Below are positions 1 to 8,527 of a stretch of 64,000 bases of DNA, in pieces; position 1 is the stretch's first letter; each line of letters starts with the position of its first letter. The stretch spans positions 21,681 through 85,680 of the forward strand of contig MBFK01000172.1 in the NCBI GenBank assembly GCA_001704765.1, given 5' to 3'. The DNA is from Sinorhizobium shofinae. Its GTDB lineage: Bacteria; Pseudomonadota; Alphaproteobacteria; Rhizobiales; Rhizobiaceae. The notes beneath the pieces are model-generated. The model searched no databases, was not told the origin of the DNA, and saw only the letters and a program-made list of their open reading frames with translations. The position numbers and the translations under genes are program-made.

Positions 1-84
1 AACCGGCGAAAGATCGCCAAGGAAGCGGCCGAGCGGCGTGCGAACAGCGGAGACGATAACAATGGGATCGGCATGTGCAGTCAT
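1..84 (-). CDS. Thiolase (acetyl-CoA acetyltransferase) N-terminus, cut by the window edge
   Basis: The minus strand encodes 28 residues beginning MTAHADPIVIVSAVRTPLGRF, the characteristic opening of thiolase-family acetyl-CoA C-acetyltransferases. These enzymes cleave or condense acyl-CoA thioesters. The active-site cysteine and histidines lie outside the window, so activity and subfamily cannot be judged. The start codon is preceded by AAGGAG at a normal distance. The gene lies 14 bases downstream of the TetR gene on the same strand and is probably co-transcribed with it, which suggests the regulator controls this thiolase. Confidence 0.8.
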   Translation of the reverse strand, partial: MTAHADPIVIVSAVRTPLGRFLGDLSPV

Positions 85-98
85 CGGGACACTCCTTG

Positions 99-683
99 TC
101 AACGGGTGGGAAGCGTATCAACGAGCCGCTCGGCCGCCTCGGCACCAGCAGCGAGGATGGCGTCGGCGGCAACCGCGTCGGTGGCGATGCGGGAGAGCTG
201 CAGCGAGCCCATCATCGTCGCGAAGATCGCGGTAGCTGATCGGCGCCGGGCCTCCGCTGAAGCGGTCGGCGGGAGATGACGTTCGATCAGCGCAACGCGC
301 TCTTCGATCTTGGCTGAAAGGACTGCGCGCGTTCCTTCGGGATGCCGCGCCAGTTCAGGCGCGAGAGCTGCAGCCGCGCAGCCGACTTCCGGGTGGTCGC
401 GATGCTGAGCGCTCATAAATCGGGCAATAATGCCTTTCACCCCAGCTTCTTCCGCCGCCGCCGCGAGCGCCGCCTGGCCGCGGTCAAGGGCGTCAGCCAG
501 CGCGGCAACGACCAGGTCTTCCTTTGAGGGGAAGTGACTGTAGAAGCCGCCATGGGTCAGGCCGGCATCGGCCATCATGCTGGCGACGCCTACGGCATCG
601 ATCCCCTCGGCGCGGAAACGCTTTGACGCTATGTCGATGATGCGCGCCCGCGTCGCATCCTTATGACCTTTTTCGTAACGCAT
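99..683 (-). CDS. TetR/AcrR family transcriptional regulator
   Basis: The protein has 194 residues from MRYEKGHKDATRARI; an in-frame start 27 bases upstream is possible, but this opening is the usual one in the family. The N-terminal helix-turn-helix (about residues 10-55) includes the motif GGFYSHFPSKEDL, the recognition-helix region of TetR proteins that open with RYEKGHK. The C-terminal ligand domain is variable, and the inducer cannot be read from sequence. It is followed after 14 bases by a thiolase, so a short-chain acyl or aromatic degradation intermediate is a plausible effector (inference). Two palindromes at 752-788 upstream look like its operators, implying autoregulation. Confidence 0.9.
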   Translation of the reverse strand: MRYEKGHKDATRARIIDIASKRFRAEGIDAVGVASMMADAGLTHGGFYSHFPSKEDLVVAALADALDRGQAALAAAAEEAGVKGIIARFMSAQHRDHPEVGCAAAALAPELARHPEGTRAVLSAKIEERVALIERHLPPTASAEARRRSATAIFATMMGSLQLSRIATDAVAADAILAAGAEAAERLVDTLPTR

Positions 684-751
684 GGCCTCGGACTTCCCTG
701 TCACCGCCAACGCGAGCGAGAGGCTCGCGAACTAGCTAGGTCGGCTTCATT

Positions 752-788
752 GCATGATAACCATCATATAGCATGATACTCATCATGC
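752..788. promoter_or_regulatory. Two tandem palindromic operator candidates upstream of the TetR gene
   Basis: Positions 752-769 read GCATGAT-AACC-ATCATAT and positions 771-788 read GCATGAT-ACTC-ATCATGC. Both have a 7-base half-site, a 4-base spacer and an inverted 7-base half-site. The second is a perfect palindrome, and the units repeat every 19 bases. The outermost arms also form a perfect 10-base inverted pair, ATTGCATGAT (749-758) with ATCATGCAAT (782-791). Such paired sites are typical for cooperative binding of two TetR dimers upstream of an autoregulated gene. The assignment to the TetR at 99-683 is inferred from position. Confidence 0.65.
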
Positions 789-960
789 AATAGCTTGAAC
801 CGGAAACCGACACCATGGCGTAATGGACGTTTATGCCCGCTTGGCGCATTCTTCAGACTTGCACAGAGAAACACGCAAGGTTGGAAATGCGGACCTTTCT
901 CGACCGTGTCTTAGATGCGCTACCGGTGTTGGTGTGGACTGTACGGGCCGACGGCGAGCG

Positions 961-1209
961 CTCACCGAGGAAATGATCCCAGCGACGGACAAGCGCGTGC
1001 AGTTCATCGGCGGGCTGGCCGCTTATGAGGAAGCCGGTGGACTGGTCAAGCGCGACCTGTTCGATGACCGCAACGCCGGTTACGCGATGGACGCCGCTCT
1101 GGTCGAAATGTTGGTGGCAGAAAAGCTCGAGACGACCGCCGCGACTGTTTGCGCCGAAGGCTGGAAATGGGTTGAGTGCTCCGCCACGGCCCCTGCCGGT
1201 TATTACTGA
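961..1209 (+). pseudogene. Internal fragment of a plasmid ParB-like partition protein
   Basis: The translation from position 961 reads LTEEMIPATDKRVQFIGG, continues through AAYEEAGG and RDLFDD, and reaches EKLETTAATVCAEGWKWVE. This pattern belongs to the middle of ParB/RepB-like nuclease-domain proteins carried by alphaproteobacterial plasmids. The N-terminal ParB nuclease motifs and the long C-terminal region are both missing. The open frame extends upstream to 823, but the residues before 961 do not match the family. It is therefore read as a remnant, truncated at both ends, not a working partition gene. Confidence 0.6.
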
Positions 1210-1240
1210 CACCAGCCGAGCTGAGACGCCGGGTATTTCA

Positions 1241-1267
1241 TACGCCGCTCATGCGGCGTATTTTTTT
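1241..1267 (+). terminator. Rho-independent terminator
   Basis: An 8-base perfect stem (TACGCCGC at 1241-1248 and GCGGCGTA at 1253-1260) closes a four-base loop and is followed directly by seven T residues. It reads on the plus strand just after the ParB-like fragment, so it may be the surviving terminator of the lost plus-strand gene. Confidence 0.85.
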
Positions 1268-1436
1268 GCAATTTGAAGGCTATCCTCTGGAAACAATGGA
1301 TTGGAAAACAAGAACATAATGCGCCCGACGCAGAAAAATCTGTCTGCAGCGGGTGTCTACTGATTTATTGTGGTTCATGCCCCCAATCGAACTGGCTTTG
1401 TGCCTCGTTAATCTGATCGATGTGTTCGCAGGGCCA

Positions 1437-1500
1437 TCGGCGTGCGGCAGACGCTTCCGCGTGCTCAACATCGTCGATGACGTCGTCATGCAGAACTATC
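1437..1500 (+). pseudogene. Possible IS3-family transposase (OrfB) scrap
   Basis: One plus-strand frame reads GRRFRVLNIVDDV, which matches the segment around the first catalytic aspartates of IS3/IS407-type DDE transposases. No further transposase sequence, terminal inverted repeat or target duplication was found around it. It is a short, decayed insertion-sequence remnant at best, but it fits the neighbouring truncated ParB gene and terminator as a recombination scar. Confidence 0.4.
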
Positions 1501-1800
1501 ACGGACAGCCGGCCACGATCTGAAGCGCCTCCTCCTCCCGCTCCGGTGGAGTTGTCTCCGAAATACGATCCTTTCGGCCGCGATGCAGCCGAGCAGCATG
1601 GCAACGGAACTACCGCGCGCTGTCGGGAGACAGGAATCCGAGAAGACATTCCTGACCTCGGAAATCCCCTATCCTTCAGCTTGAAGCCTCCCTGCGAGAG
1701 GTCGCATGCCCCCTCGACAAGGGCTCGACAGACCACCAACTGGGCGATCCAGACCCCATGGCGCGGCCTAACGAGCGCCTTTGCATTGGCCGAGGCGTGT
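1501..1800. other. Non-coding stretch with no recognised gene
   Basis: Open frames cross this stretch on both strands, but none has a family resemblance, a convincing ribosome-binding site or a hydrophobic leader. It separates the degraded ParB/IS scar from the 3' end of the valine-degradation genes. Nothing functional is visible. Confidence 0.5.
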
Positions 1801-2697
1801 TCACCCGGGCTTGACCTCCTCATTGCCGCGCAGCATGCGGATCAGACCGGAGAAATCCTCAGCCCCATGACCGAGCTTCTCAAAGAGGCTGTAGAGCTGC
1901 GCTGCCTGCGCTCCCATCGGCGTCGCCGCACCGCTCGCGCTTGCCGCTTGCTGCGACAGTTTCAGATCCTTCAGCATCAGGCTCGCCGTGAAGCCCGGCT
2001 TATAATCGCTATTGGCCGGCGAGGTCGGGACCGGGCCCGGCACGGGGCAATAGGTCGTCAGCGACCAGCACTGGCCGGACGAGGTGGACGCCACATCGAA
2101 GAGCGCCTGGTGCGACAGTCCGAGCCGCTCGGCGAGCACGAAGGCTTCGCAGACCGCCGCCATCGAGACGCCAAGGATCATATTGTTGCAGATCTTGGCG
2201 GCCTGGCCGGCACCGGCATCGCCGCAGTGGACGATCTTCTTGCCCATCGCGTCGAGCATGTGCTTGCCGCGAGAAAAGGCCCCGTCGCTGCCGCCAACCA
2301 TGAAGGTCAGCGTACCGGCGGCCGCGCCGGCCGTGCCGCCGGAAACCGGCGCATCGAGCGATGGACAGCCGGCCTTTTCGGCGAAACCGTGGACCTTGCG
2401 CGCGCTTTCGACGTCGATCGTCGAACTGTCGATGATAAGCGTGCCCGGATCGACGAAGCCGAGCAGCTCGTCCCAGACATAGATGACGTGCGAACCCGCC
2501 GGCAGCATGGTAATGACGCATTCGGTTTCGCGCACCGCCTGAGAGATCGATCCGGCCACGGAAACGCCCGACTTGGCGGCCGCGTTGCGCGAGGCCTCCG
2601 ACAGGTCAAAGCCGGTGACCGCGTGCCCCGCCTTCACCAGATTGGCGGCCATCGGGCCGCCCATATTGCCAAGCCCGATAAAAGCAATCTTCGTCAT
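1801..2697 (-). CDS. mmsB: 3-hydroxyisobutyrate dehydrogenase
   Basis: The 298-residue protein oxidises 3-hydroxyisobutyrate to methylmalonate semialdehyde with NAD in valine degradation. It has the N-terminal Rossmann motif GLGNMGG (residues 8-14), the substrate-binding segment DAPVSGGTAGA (about 115-125) and the catalytic lysine K168 in GAGQAAKICNN, all standard for beta-hydroxyacid dehydrogenases. Length is normal. The start at MTKIAFIG follows a strong GAGGAGAGG site. It is the last gene of a three-gene minus-strand block with the HIBYL-CoA hydrolase and acyl-CoA dehydrogenase, which supply its substrate. Confidence 0.95.
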   Translation of the reverse strand: MTKIAFIGLGNMGGPMAANLVKAGHAVTGFDLSEASRNAAAKSGVSVAGSISQAVRETECVITMLPAGSHVIYVWDELLGFVDPGTLIIDSSTIDVESARKVHGFAEKAGCPSLDAPVSGGTAGAAAGTLTFMVGGSDGAFSRGKHMLDAMGKKIVHCGDAGAGQAAKICNNMILGVSMAAVCEAFVLAERLGLSHQALFDVASTSSGQCWSLTTYCPVPGPVPTSPANSDYKPGFTASLMLKDLKLSQQAASASGAATPMGAQAAQLYSLFEKLGHGAEDFSGLIRMLRGNEEVKPG

Positions 2698-2763
2698 CTT
2701 GCCTCTCCTCCTCAACTAACATCTTGCGTCTCAGCGCCTCCCGCCTCCGCGGCGCGATCGGCC

Positions 2764-3831
2764 TCAGCCGCCGGCGAAAAGCGGCGTGCCGTCGTACCGC
2801 TCGAAGCGCGCGAGCGTTTGCGGCGTGACCTCCTGAAGCCCGACCGACCATCTGGGATTGCGATCCTTGTCGATCACCGCGGCGCGCACACCCTCGTAAA
2901 AGTCCGGATTCGAAAGCATGGCGACGCAGGCCTTATATTCCCGCTCCAGGCACTCGTTGAGCGTCGCGCTGCCGCGTCCGGCTCTCAGCAGCGACAAGGT
3001 GAGTTTCAGGCTGATTGCCGAGCGGGTCTTCAGGAGGTCCAGTGTCTCGCGCGCGAAGTCCGAGCCGTCCTCTTTGAGGGCCGCGAAGATTTCCTCGACC
3101 GTGTCGAAGGCGAAGCAGCGGTCGATCAGCGCAACATGGTGAAGCAACGCCGAGGCCGGCGCCTCGCCGGAGACGCTGCCAATCGCCGCGGATACATCCT
3201 CGGCGGTGGCCGACGGCGGCAGATTGACAAGCGACGCTATGAGCGCGTCGACTTTCTCGGACGGGACGAAGCTGTCGGCAAGCCCCGCGTAAATTGCCGC
3301 TGCAGCACCGACGTCGCGGCCAGTGAGACCAAGATAGGTGCCGAACTCGCCCGGCGCGCGCGGCAGAAGCCAGGTCGCCCCCACATCAGTGAAATAGCCG
3401 ATCCCCGTTTCGGGCATGGCGAACCGCGTCCTCTCGGTGACGATGCGATGGCTGCCATGGGAAGAGATGCCGACTCCGCCGCCCATGACGATGCCGTCCA
3501 TGATGGCGATATAGGGCTTGCCATAAGCAGAAATGCGGCTGTTGACGATGAACTCCTCGCGCCAGAATTGCGCCCCTTCATGGGGGCGGTCGCGGCCACT
3601 CTCGTAGATCATGCGGATATCGCCGCCGGCGCAAAGCCCGCGCTCACCCTCGCCCGTGGCGAGGACGGCGGCTATCGCCGGATCGCGCTCGAACTCCCTG
3701 AGCGCCGCGTCGATCGCCCGGATCATTGCCTGGTTGAGGCTGTTCAGCGCGCGCGGCCGGTTGAGCCGGAGCCTGCCGATCGCGCCTTGGCGTTCGACGA
3801 TGACTTCCGGTAAAGCGGTCTGCATCTCCAT
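2764..3831 (-). CDS. 3-hydroxyisobutyryl-CoA hydrolase (enoyl-CoA hydratase/isomerase family)
   Basis: This 355-residue crotonase-fold protein has an oxyanion-hole region CAGGDIRMIYESGR (68-80) and GGGVGISSHGSHRIVTERT, followed by PETGIGYFTDVG (140-151) containing the glutamate and aspartate used by HIBCH-type hydrolases. Length (about 350) separates this group from the 260-residue enoyl-CoA hydratases. It would release 3-hydroxyisobutyrate from its CoA ester for MmsB next door. The start is supported by AAGGA just upstream. It sits 12 bases after the acyl-CoA dehydrogenase, consistent with an operon. Annotation simply as enoyl-CoA hydratase is the alternative. Confidence 0.88.
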   Translation of the reverse strand: MEMQTALPEVIVERQGAIGRLRLNRPRALNSLNQAMIRAIDAALREFERDPAIAAVLATGEGERGLCAGGDIRMIYESGRDRPHEGAQFWREEFIVNSRISAYGKPYIAIMDGIVMGGGVGISSHGSHRIVTERTRFAMPETGIGYFTDVGATWLLPRAPGEFGTYLGLTGRDVGAAAAIYAGLADSFVPSEKVDALIASLVNLPPSATAEDVSAAIGSVSGEAPASALLHHVALIDRCFAFDTVEEIFAALKEDGSDFARETLDLLKTRSAISLKLTLSLLRAGRGSATLNECLEREYKACVAMLSNPDFYEGVRAAVIDKDRNPRWSVGLQEVTPQTLARFERYDGTPLFAGG

Positions 3832-3843
3832 GGAATGTCCTTC

Positions 3844-4986
3844 CTATTTCCGTCCCATGACGGCGCGCGACACGATCAGCCGCATGATCTCGTTGGTTCC
3901 TTCGAGTATCTGGTGCACCCTCAGGTCCCTGACAATCTTTTCGACGCCGTAATCGGCGAGATAGCCGTAGCCACCATGCAATTGCAGCGCGTCGTTGGCG
4001 ACGGCAAAGCAGCGGTCGGTGACGAAGCGCTTGGCCATGGCGCAGAGCTTGGTCGCCTCCGGATCCGCGGCGTCGAGCGCGGCGGCGGCCCGCCAGAGGA
4101 AGGTGCGGGCGATCTCCAGGTCGGTCGCCATGTCGGCAAGCCGGAACTGCAGCGCCTGGAATTCGCCGATCGCCTTGCCGAAGGCGCGTCGCTCCTGGAC
4201 ATAGGCGAGCGCCTTGTCGAAGGCGGCCTGCGCGCCGCCGAGCGAAGCGGCGGCGATGTTCAGCCGGCCGCCATCGAGGCCGGCCATCGCGATCCTGAAG
4301 CCTTCTCCCTCTGCCCCCAACCGGTTCTCCGCCGGCACACGGACATTGTCGAGCATCACCGCCCGCGTCGGCTGGGCATGCCAGCCCATCTTCTTCTCGT
4401 TGGCGCCGAAGGTGAGGCCCGGCGCATCCTTCTCGACGACGAAGGCGGAAATGCCCTTTGGCCCCTCCTCGCCGGTGCGGGCCATGACGATGTAAAGACC
4501 GGATTCGCCGGCGCCGGAAATGAACTGCTTCTGGCCGGTGAGCAGATAGGCGTCGCCGTCGCGCACGGCCTTGGTCTTCAGCGCCGCCGCGTCCGAGCCG
4601 GAGCCAGGCTCGGTCAGGCAGTAGCTCGCCAGGGTTTCCATCGTCAGGAGCGGCGGCAGCAAACGCTGGCGCTGCTCCTCCGTCCCGTAGCGATCGATCA
4701 TGCCGGCGCACATGTTGTGGATCGACACGAAGGAAGCGATCGCCGGGCAGCCGGTCGCCAGTGCCTCGATGATCATTGCAGCGTCGAGACGGGTCAGCCC
4801 CGTCCCCCCGACGTCGTCGCGGACATAGATGCCGGCCATGCCGAGGGCGGCGGCGGCGCGCAGCGTCTCCACCGGAAAATGCTTCTGCTGGTCCCAGTCG
4901 ATGGCATGGGGCGCAAGCTCGTCCCGCGCAAAATCGAGGGCCATCGTGCGGATGGCCTCCTGCTCCTCCGACAGGCGAAAATCCAT
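3844..4986 (-). CDS. Acyl-CoA dehydrogenase, probably isobutyryl-CoA dehydrogenase
   Basis: The 380-residue flavoenzyme oxidises short branched acyl-CoA esters, passing electrons to ETF. It shows the acyl-CoA dehydrogenase signatures YCLTEPGSGSDAAALKTKA and QLHGGYGYLADYGVEKIVRD, and the catalytic glutamate E362 in QILEGTNEI near the C-terminus, as in the short/branched-chain group. The neighbouring HIBYL-CoA hydrolase and MmsB favour isobutyryl-CoA as substrate (inference from context). Two ATGs lie six bases apart; the downstream one (MDFRLSEEQ) has better spacing from GGGAGG. It is the first gene of the minus-strand valine block. Confidence 0.92.
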   Translation of the reverse strand: MDFRLSEEQEAIRTMALDFARDELAPHAIDWDQQKHFPVETLRAAAALGMAGIYVRDDVGGTGLTRLDAAMIIEALATGCPAIASFVSIHNMCAGMIDRYGTEEQRQRLLPPLLTMETLASYCLTEPGSGSDAAALKTKAVRDGDAYLLTGQKQFISGAGESGLYIVMARTGEEGPKGISAFVVEKDAPGLTFGANEKKMGWHAQPTRAVMLDNVRVPAENRLGAEGEGFRIAMAGLDGGRLNIAAASLGGAQAAFDKALAYVQERRAFGKAIGEFQALQFRLADMATDLEIARTFLWRAAAALDAADPEATKLCAMAKRFVTDRCFAVANDALQLHGGYGYLADYGVEKIVRDLRVHQILEGTNEIMRLIVSRAVMGRK

Positions 4987-5111
4987 ATGCATGTCCTCCC
5001 TGACCCGCATATTGAGGTTTCGCGTCTAGTACACCAAAACTCGAACAGGCCCAGACGCAAATTCTCACAGTATCTGTTCAAAAACGAACAGACCCGCGAG
5101 AGCGAGGCAGC

Positions 5112-6530
5112 TTAGCTCTCGCTCAGACGATACGGCAGAGAGCCGCGCATGTCATGATCGACGATCAGCTTACGCTTCAGCGGCGGCACGGCGCGGCTGG
5201 CGCATTTGGTGCGCTCGCAGATGCGGCAGGAAATGCCGATCGGATCGAAGGCAGCGCGGTTGCCGAGGTCCATGTCGTCGGCATAGACGAAGGCGTCGGC
5301 GTAGGAGATCTCGCAGCCAAGCGCCAGCGCGTAGCGCGGATGCGCAGCGCGGTAGCCGCCCCCGCCCTTGGTGACCTGCGTCGCCAGACAGAGATAGCGC
5401 ACGCCGTCCGGCGTCTCGGCGAGCTGGCGGATGATGCTGCCCGGCGTCTCGAAGGCCTGGTGCACGTTCCAGAGGGGGCAGGCCGCGCCGAAACGGGCGA
5501 ATTGTAGCTTGGCGGCGCTGTGGCGCTTGGTGATGTTGCCGGCCCGGTCGATGCGCGCGAAGAAGATCGGTATGCCCTTCTGCCCAGGCCGCTGCAGAGT
5601 CGACAGCCGATGGCAGACCTGCTCGAGCGATGCACCGAAGCGGGCGGCGAGCAGCTCTATGTCGTGGCGTAGCTCGCGCGCCGCCTTGAGGAAGGGCTGG
5701 TAGGGCAGGATGAGCGCGCCGGCGAAATAGTTCTGCAGGCCTATGCGGCAGATCTCGTAGGCTTCCTCGGTGCGGAAGCCGGCGCTGCCGGCAATCCGGT
5801 CGATTTCCTCGCGGGCGTGAAGCTGGGCGATCTGCAGCGCCAACTGGAAGTCGCGGGTCGGCGCCGGGGCGTAGGGGTTCAAGGTCAGGATCCGGGCGCG
5901 CGGATCGAAACGGCGGATCGCCTCGTCGCCGGCCGCACCGCGCACGACACGCACGCCGTGCCGCTGTTCGAGATAGCCCGTAAGTGCGGCGTGGTTGTCA
6001 CCCTCCCCAAGGCCGAGTTCGCCCGCCAGACGCTCGGCCAGCGTATCGATTTCGTGAATGTAGTTGTCGACGAAATGGAAGAAGTCGCGCACCTCCTCGT
6101 AGGGGGTCGTTTCGACAAAGGAGGCGTCGCGGCCGATCGTGTCGTCGATACTGGCCAGTTGTTCGCTGTTGCGGCGATAGGCCTGGTGACACTTGATCAG
6201 CGCGTGCGCCAGCCCCGGCGCGTTCTGCGTGACGAGCTTCAGCTCCTGCAGGCTCGGCGCATAGGTCTCGAAAAGCGGGTCGCTCAGGGCCTCCGAGAGG
6301 GCCGAGAGCAGTCGGTCGCCCTCACCGGTAGAAAGCTCGGCGATATCGATCTGGAACTTCTCCGCAAGCGCCAGCAGCACCGCGGCCGAGACCGGGCGCT
6401 GGTTGTTTTCGATCTGGTTGAGGTAGCTTGTCGAGATGCCGATGCGCTCGGCGAACTGGCCCTGCGTCGCGCGGTTTGCTTCCCTGACTTCCCTGACCTT
6501 GCGGCCGATATAGAGCTTGCCGATCGCCAT
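5112..6530 (-). CDS. XRE-family regulator with IrrE/ImmA-like domain, ScfR/RamB type
   Basis: The 472-residue protein has an N-terminal XRE helix-turn-helix (about residues 8-62, with TQGQFAERIGISTSYLNQIENN), a long central domain of the ImmA/IrrE-like type and a C-terminal cysteine-rich region containing CRICERTKCASRA. This is the architecture of the short-chain fatty-acyl-CoA regulators (ScfR, RamB, PccR). It is divergent from pccB with 141 bases between start codons, the usual position for the regulator of propionyl-CoA carboxylase. It probably senses propionyl-CoA or a related acyl-CoA and controls pccB-pccA-bhbA (inference from family and context). Confidence 0.9.
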   Translation of the reverse strand: MAIGKLYIGRKVREVREANRATQGQFAERIGISTSYLNQIENNQRPVSAAVLLALAEKFQIDIAELSTGEGDRLLSALSEALSDPLFETYAPSLQELKLVTQNAPGLAHALIKCHQAYRRNSEQLASIDDTIGRDASFVETTPYEEVRDFFHFVDNYIHEIDTLAERLAGELGLGEGDNHAALTGYLEQRHGVRVVRGAAGDEAIRRFDPRARILTLNPYAPAPTRDFQLALQIAQLHAREEIDRIAGSAGFRTEEAYEICRIGLQNYFAGALILPYQPFLKAARELRHDIELLAARFGASLEQVCHRLSTLQRPGQKGIPIFFARIDRAGNITKRHSAAKLQFARFGAACPLWNVHQAFETPGSIIRQLAETPDGVRYLCLATQVTKGGGGYRAAHPRYALALGCEISYADAFVYADDMDLGNRAAFDPIGISCRICERTKCASRAVPPLKRKLIVDHDMRGSLPYRLSES

Positions 6531-6539
6531 GTTCGCAAC

Positions 6540-6582
6540 TTTGCAATTTACGATTTACAATATCCTATGCTCCACATTTGCA
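6540..6582. promoter_or_regulatory. Candidate ScfR/RamB operator region in the ScfR-pccB intergenic space
   Basis: The AT-rich interval between the divergent genes contains TTTGCAA at 6540-6546 and TTTGCA at 6577-6582, about 37 bases apart. RamB-type regulators are known to bind TTTGCAAA-like sequences. The first copy begins 10 bases upstream of the regulator's start codon, which fits autorepression. The match is short, and the assignment rests on family knowledge and position. Confidence 0.4.
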
Positions 6583-6671
6583 CATGATCGACCGTTTTGA
6601 AAGCTGACCTTCGGCGCTATTGCGATCGGTGCGAAGCCTCTGCACAATCAGCAAAAAATGGGAGGAAAGCG

Positions 6672-8204
<1,533 letters not shown>

Positions 8205-8213
8205 TGGAGAACC

Positions 8214-8498
8214 ATGGGGCCAGAACCGCCATTTCGGAGCATGCCTGAAGCCGCCAGCCGCGATCACCGGCGGGTGCTGCGACATCTGGCAATGCGTGCC
8301 CTCTACGGCGTGCTCGCCGGGGCGGTTGCCGCTGGCGCGCTGATCATGCTCGACATCGGCTCCGTCGGCACGCTGATTGCGCGCTCGACCGACCCGCTGC
8401 TTGCCGCGGCTACGGTGCTTGCGCCTTTCGCCCTTACCGGCGCGGCCGCGGGCTGCGCGATCGGATTACTGCCCTACTTGCGAAAATTCAGGCGATGA
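8214..8498 (+). CDS. Small two-helix membrane protein between pccB and pccA
   Basis: The 94-residue product has a basic N-terminus (residues 1-26) and two hydrophobic segments (about 28-48 and 60-85) separated by a short polar loop, ending in a basic tail. I recognise no family. It starts ten bases after pccB and ends 29 bases before pccA, so it is almost certainly co-transcribed. The insertion of a membrane protein between two soluble subunits of one enzyme suggests a link to that operon, but its function is unknown. Confidence 0.7.
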   Translation: MGPEPPFRSMPEAASRDHRRVLRHLAMRALYGVLAGAVAAGALIMLDIGSVGTLIARSTDPLLAAATVLAPFALTGAAAGCAIGLLPYLRKFRR

Positions 8499-8527
8499 CG
8501 CGACAGAGAGAATTGAAAGAGAAACGC

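Noticed and set aside
1420..3813. A plus-strand open frame of almost 800 codons
   Set aside because: It runs antisense to mmsB and the hydrolase gene, is arginine-rich with no family motifs, and is the usual mirror frame of GC-rich genes.
3644..5068. A minus-strand frame of 474 codons overlapping the acyl-CoA dehydrogenase
   Set aside because: It is a shifted frame of that gene; only the other frame carries acyl-CoA dehydrogenase motifs and the catalytic glutamate.
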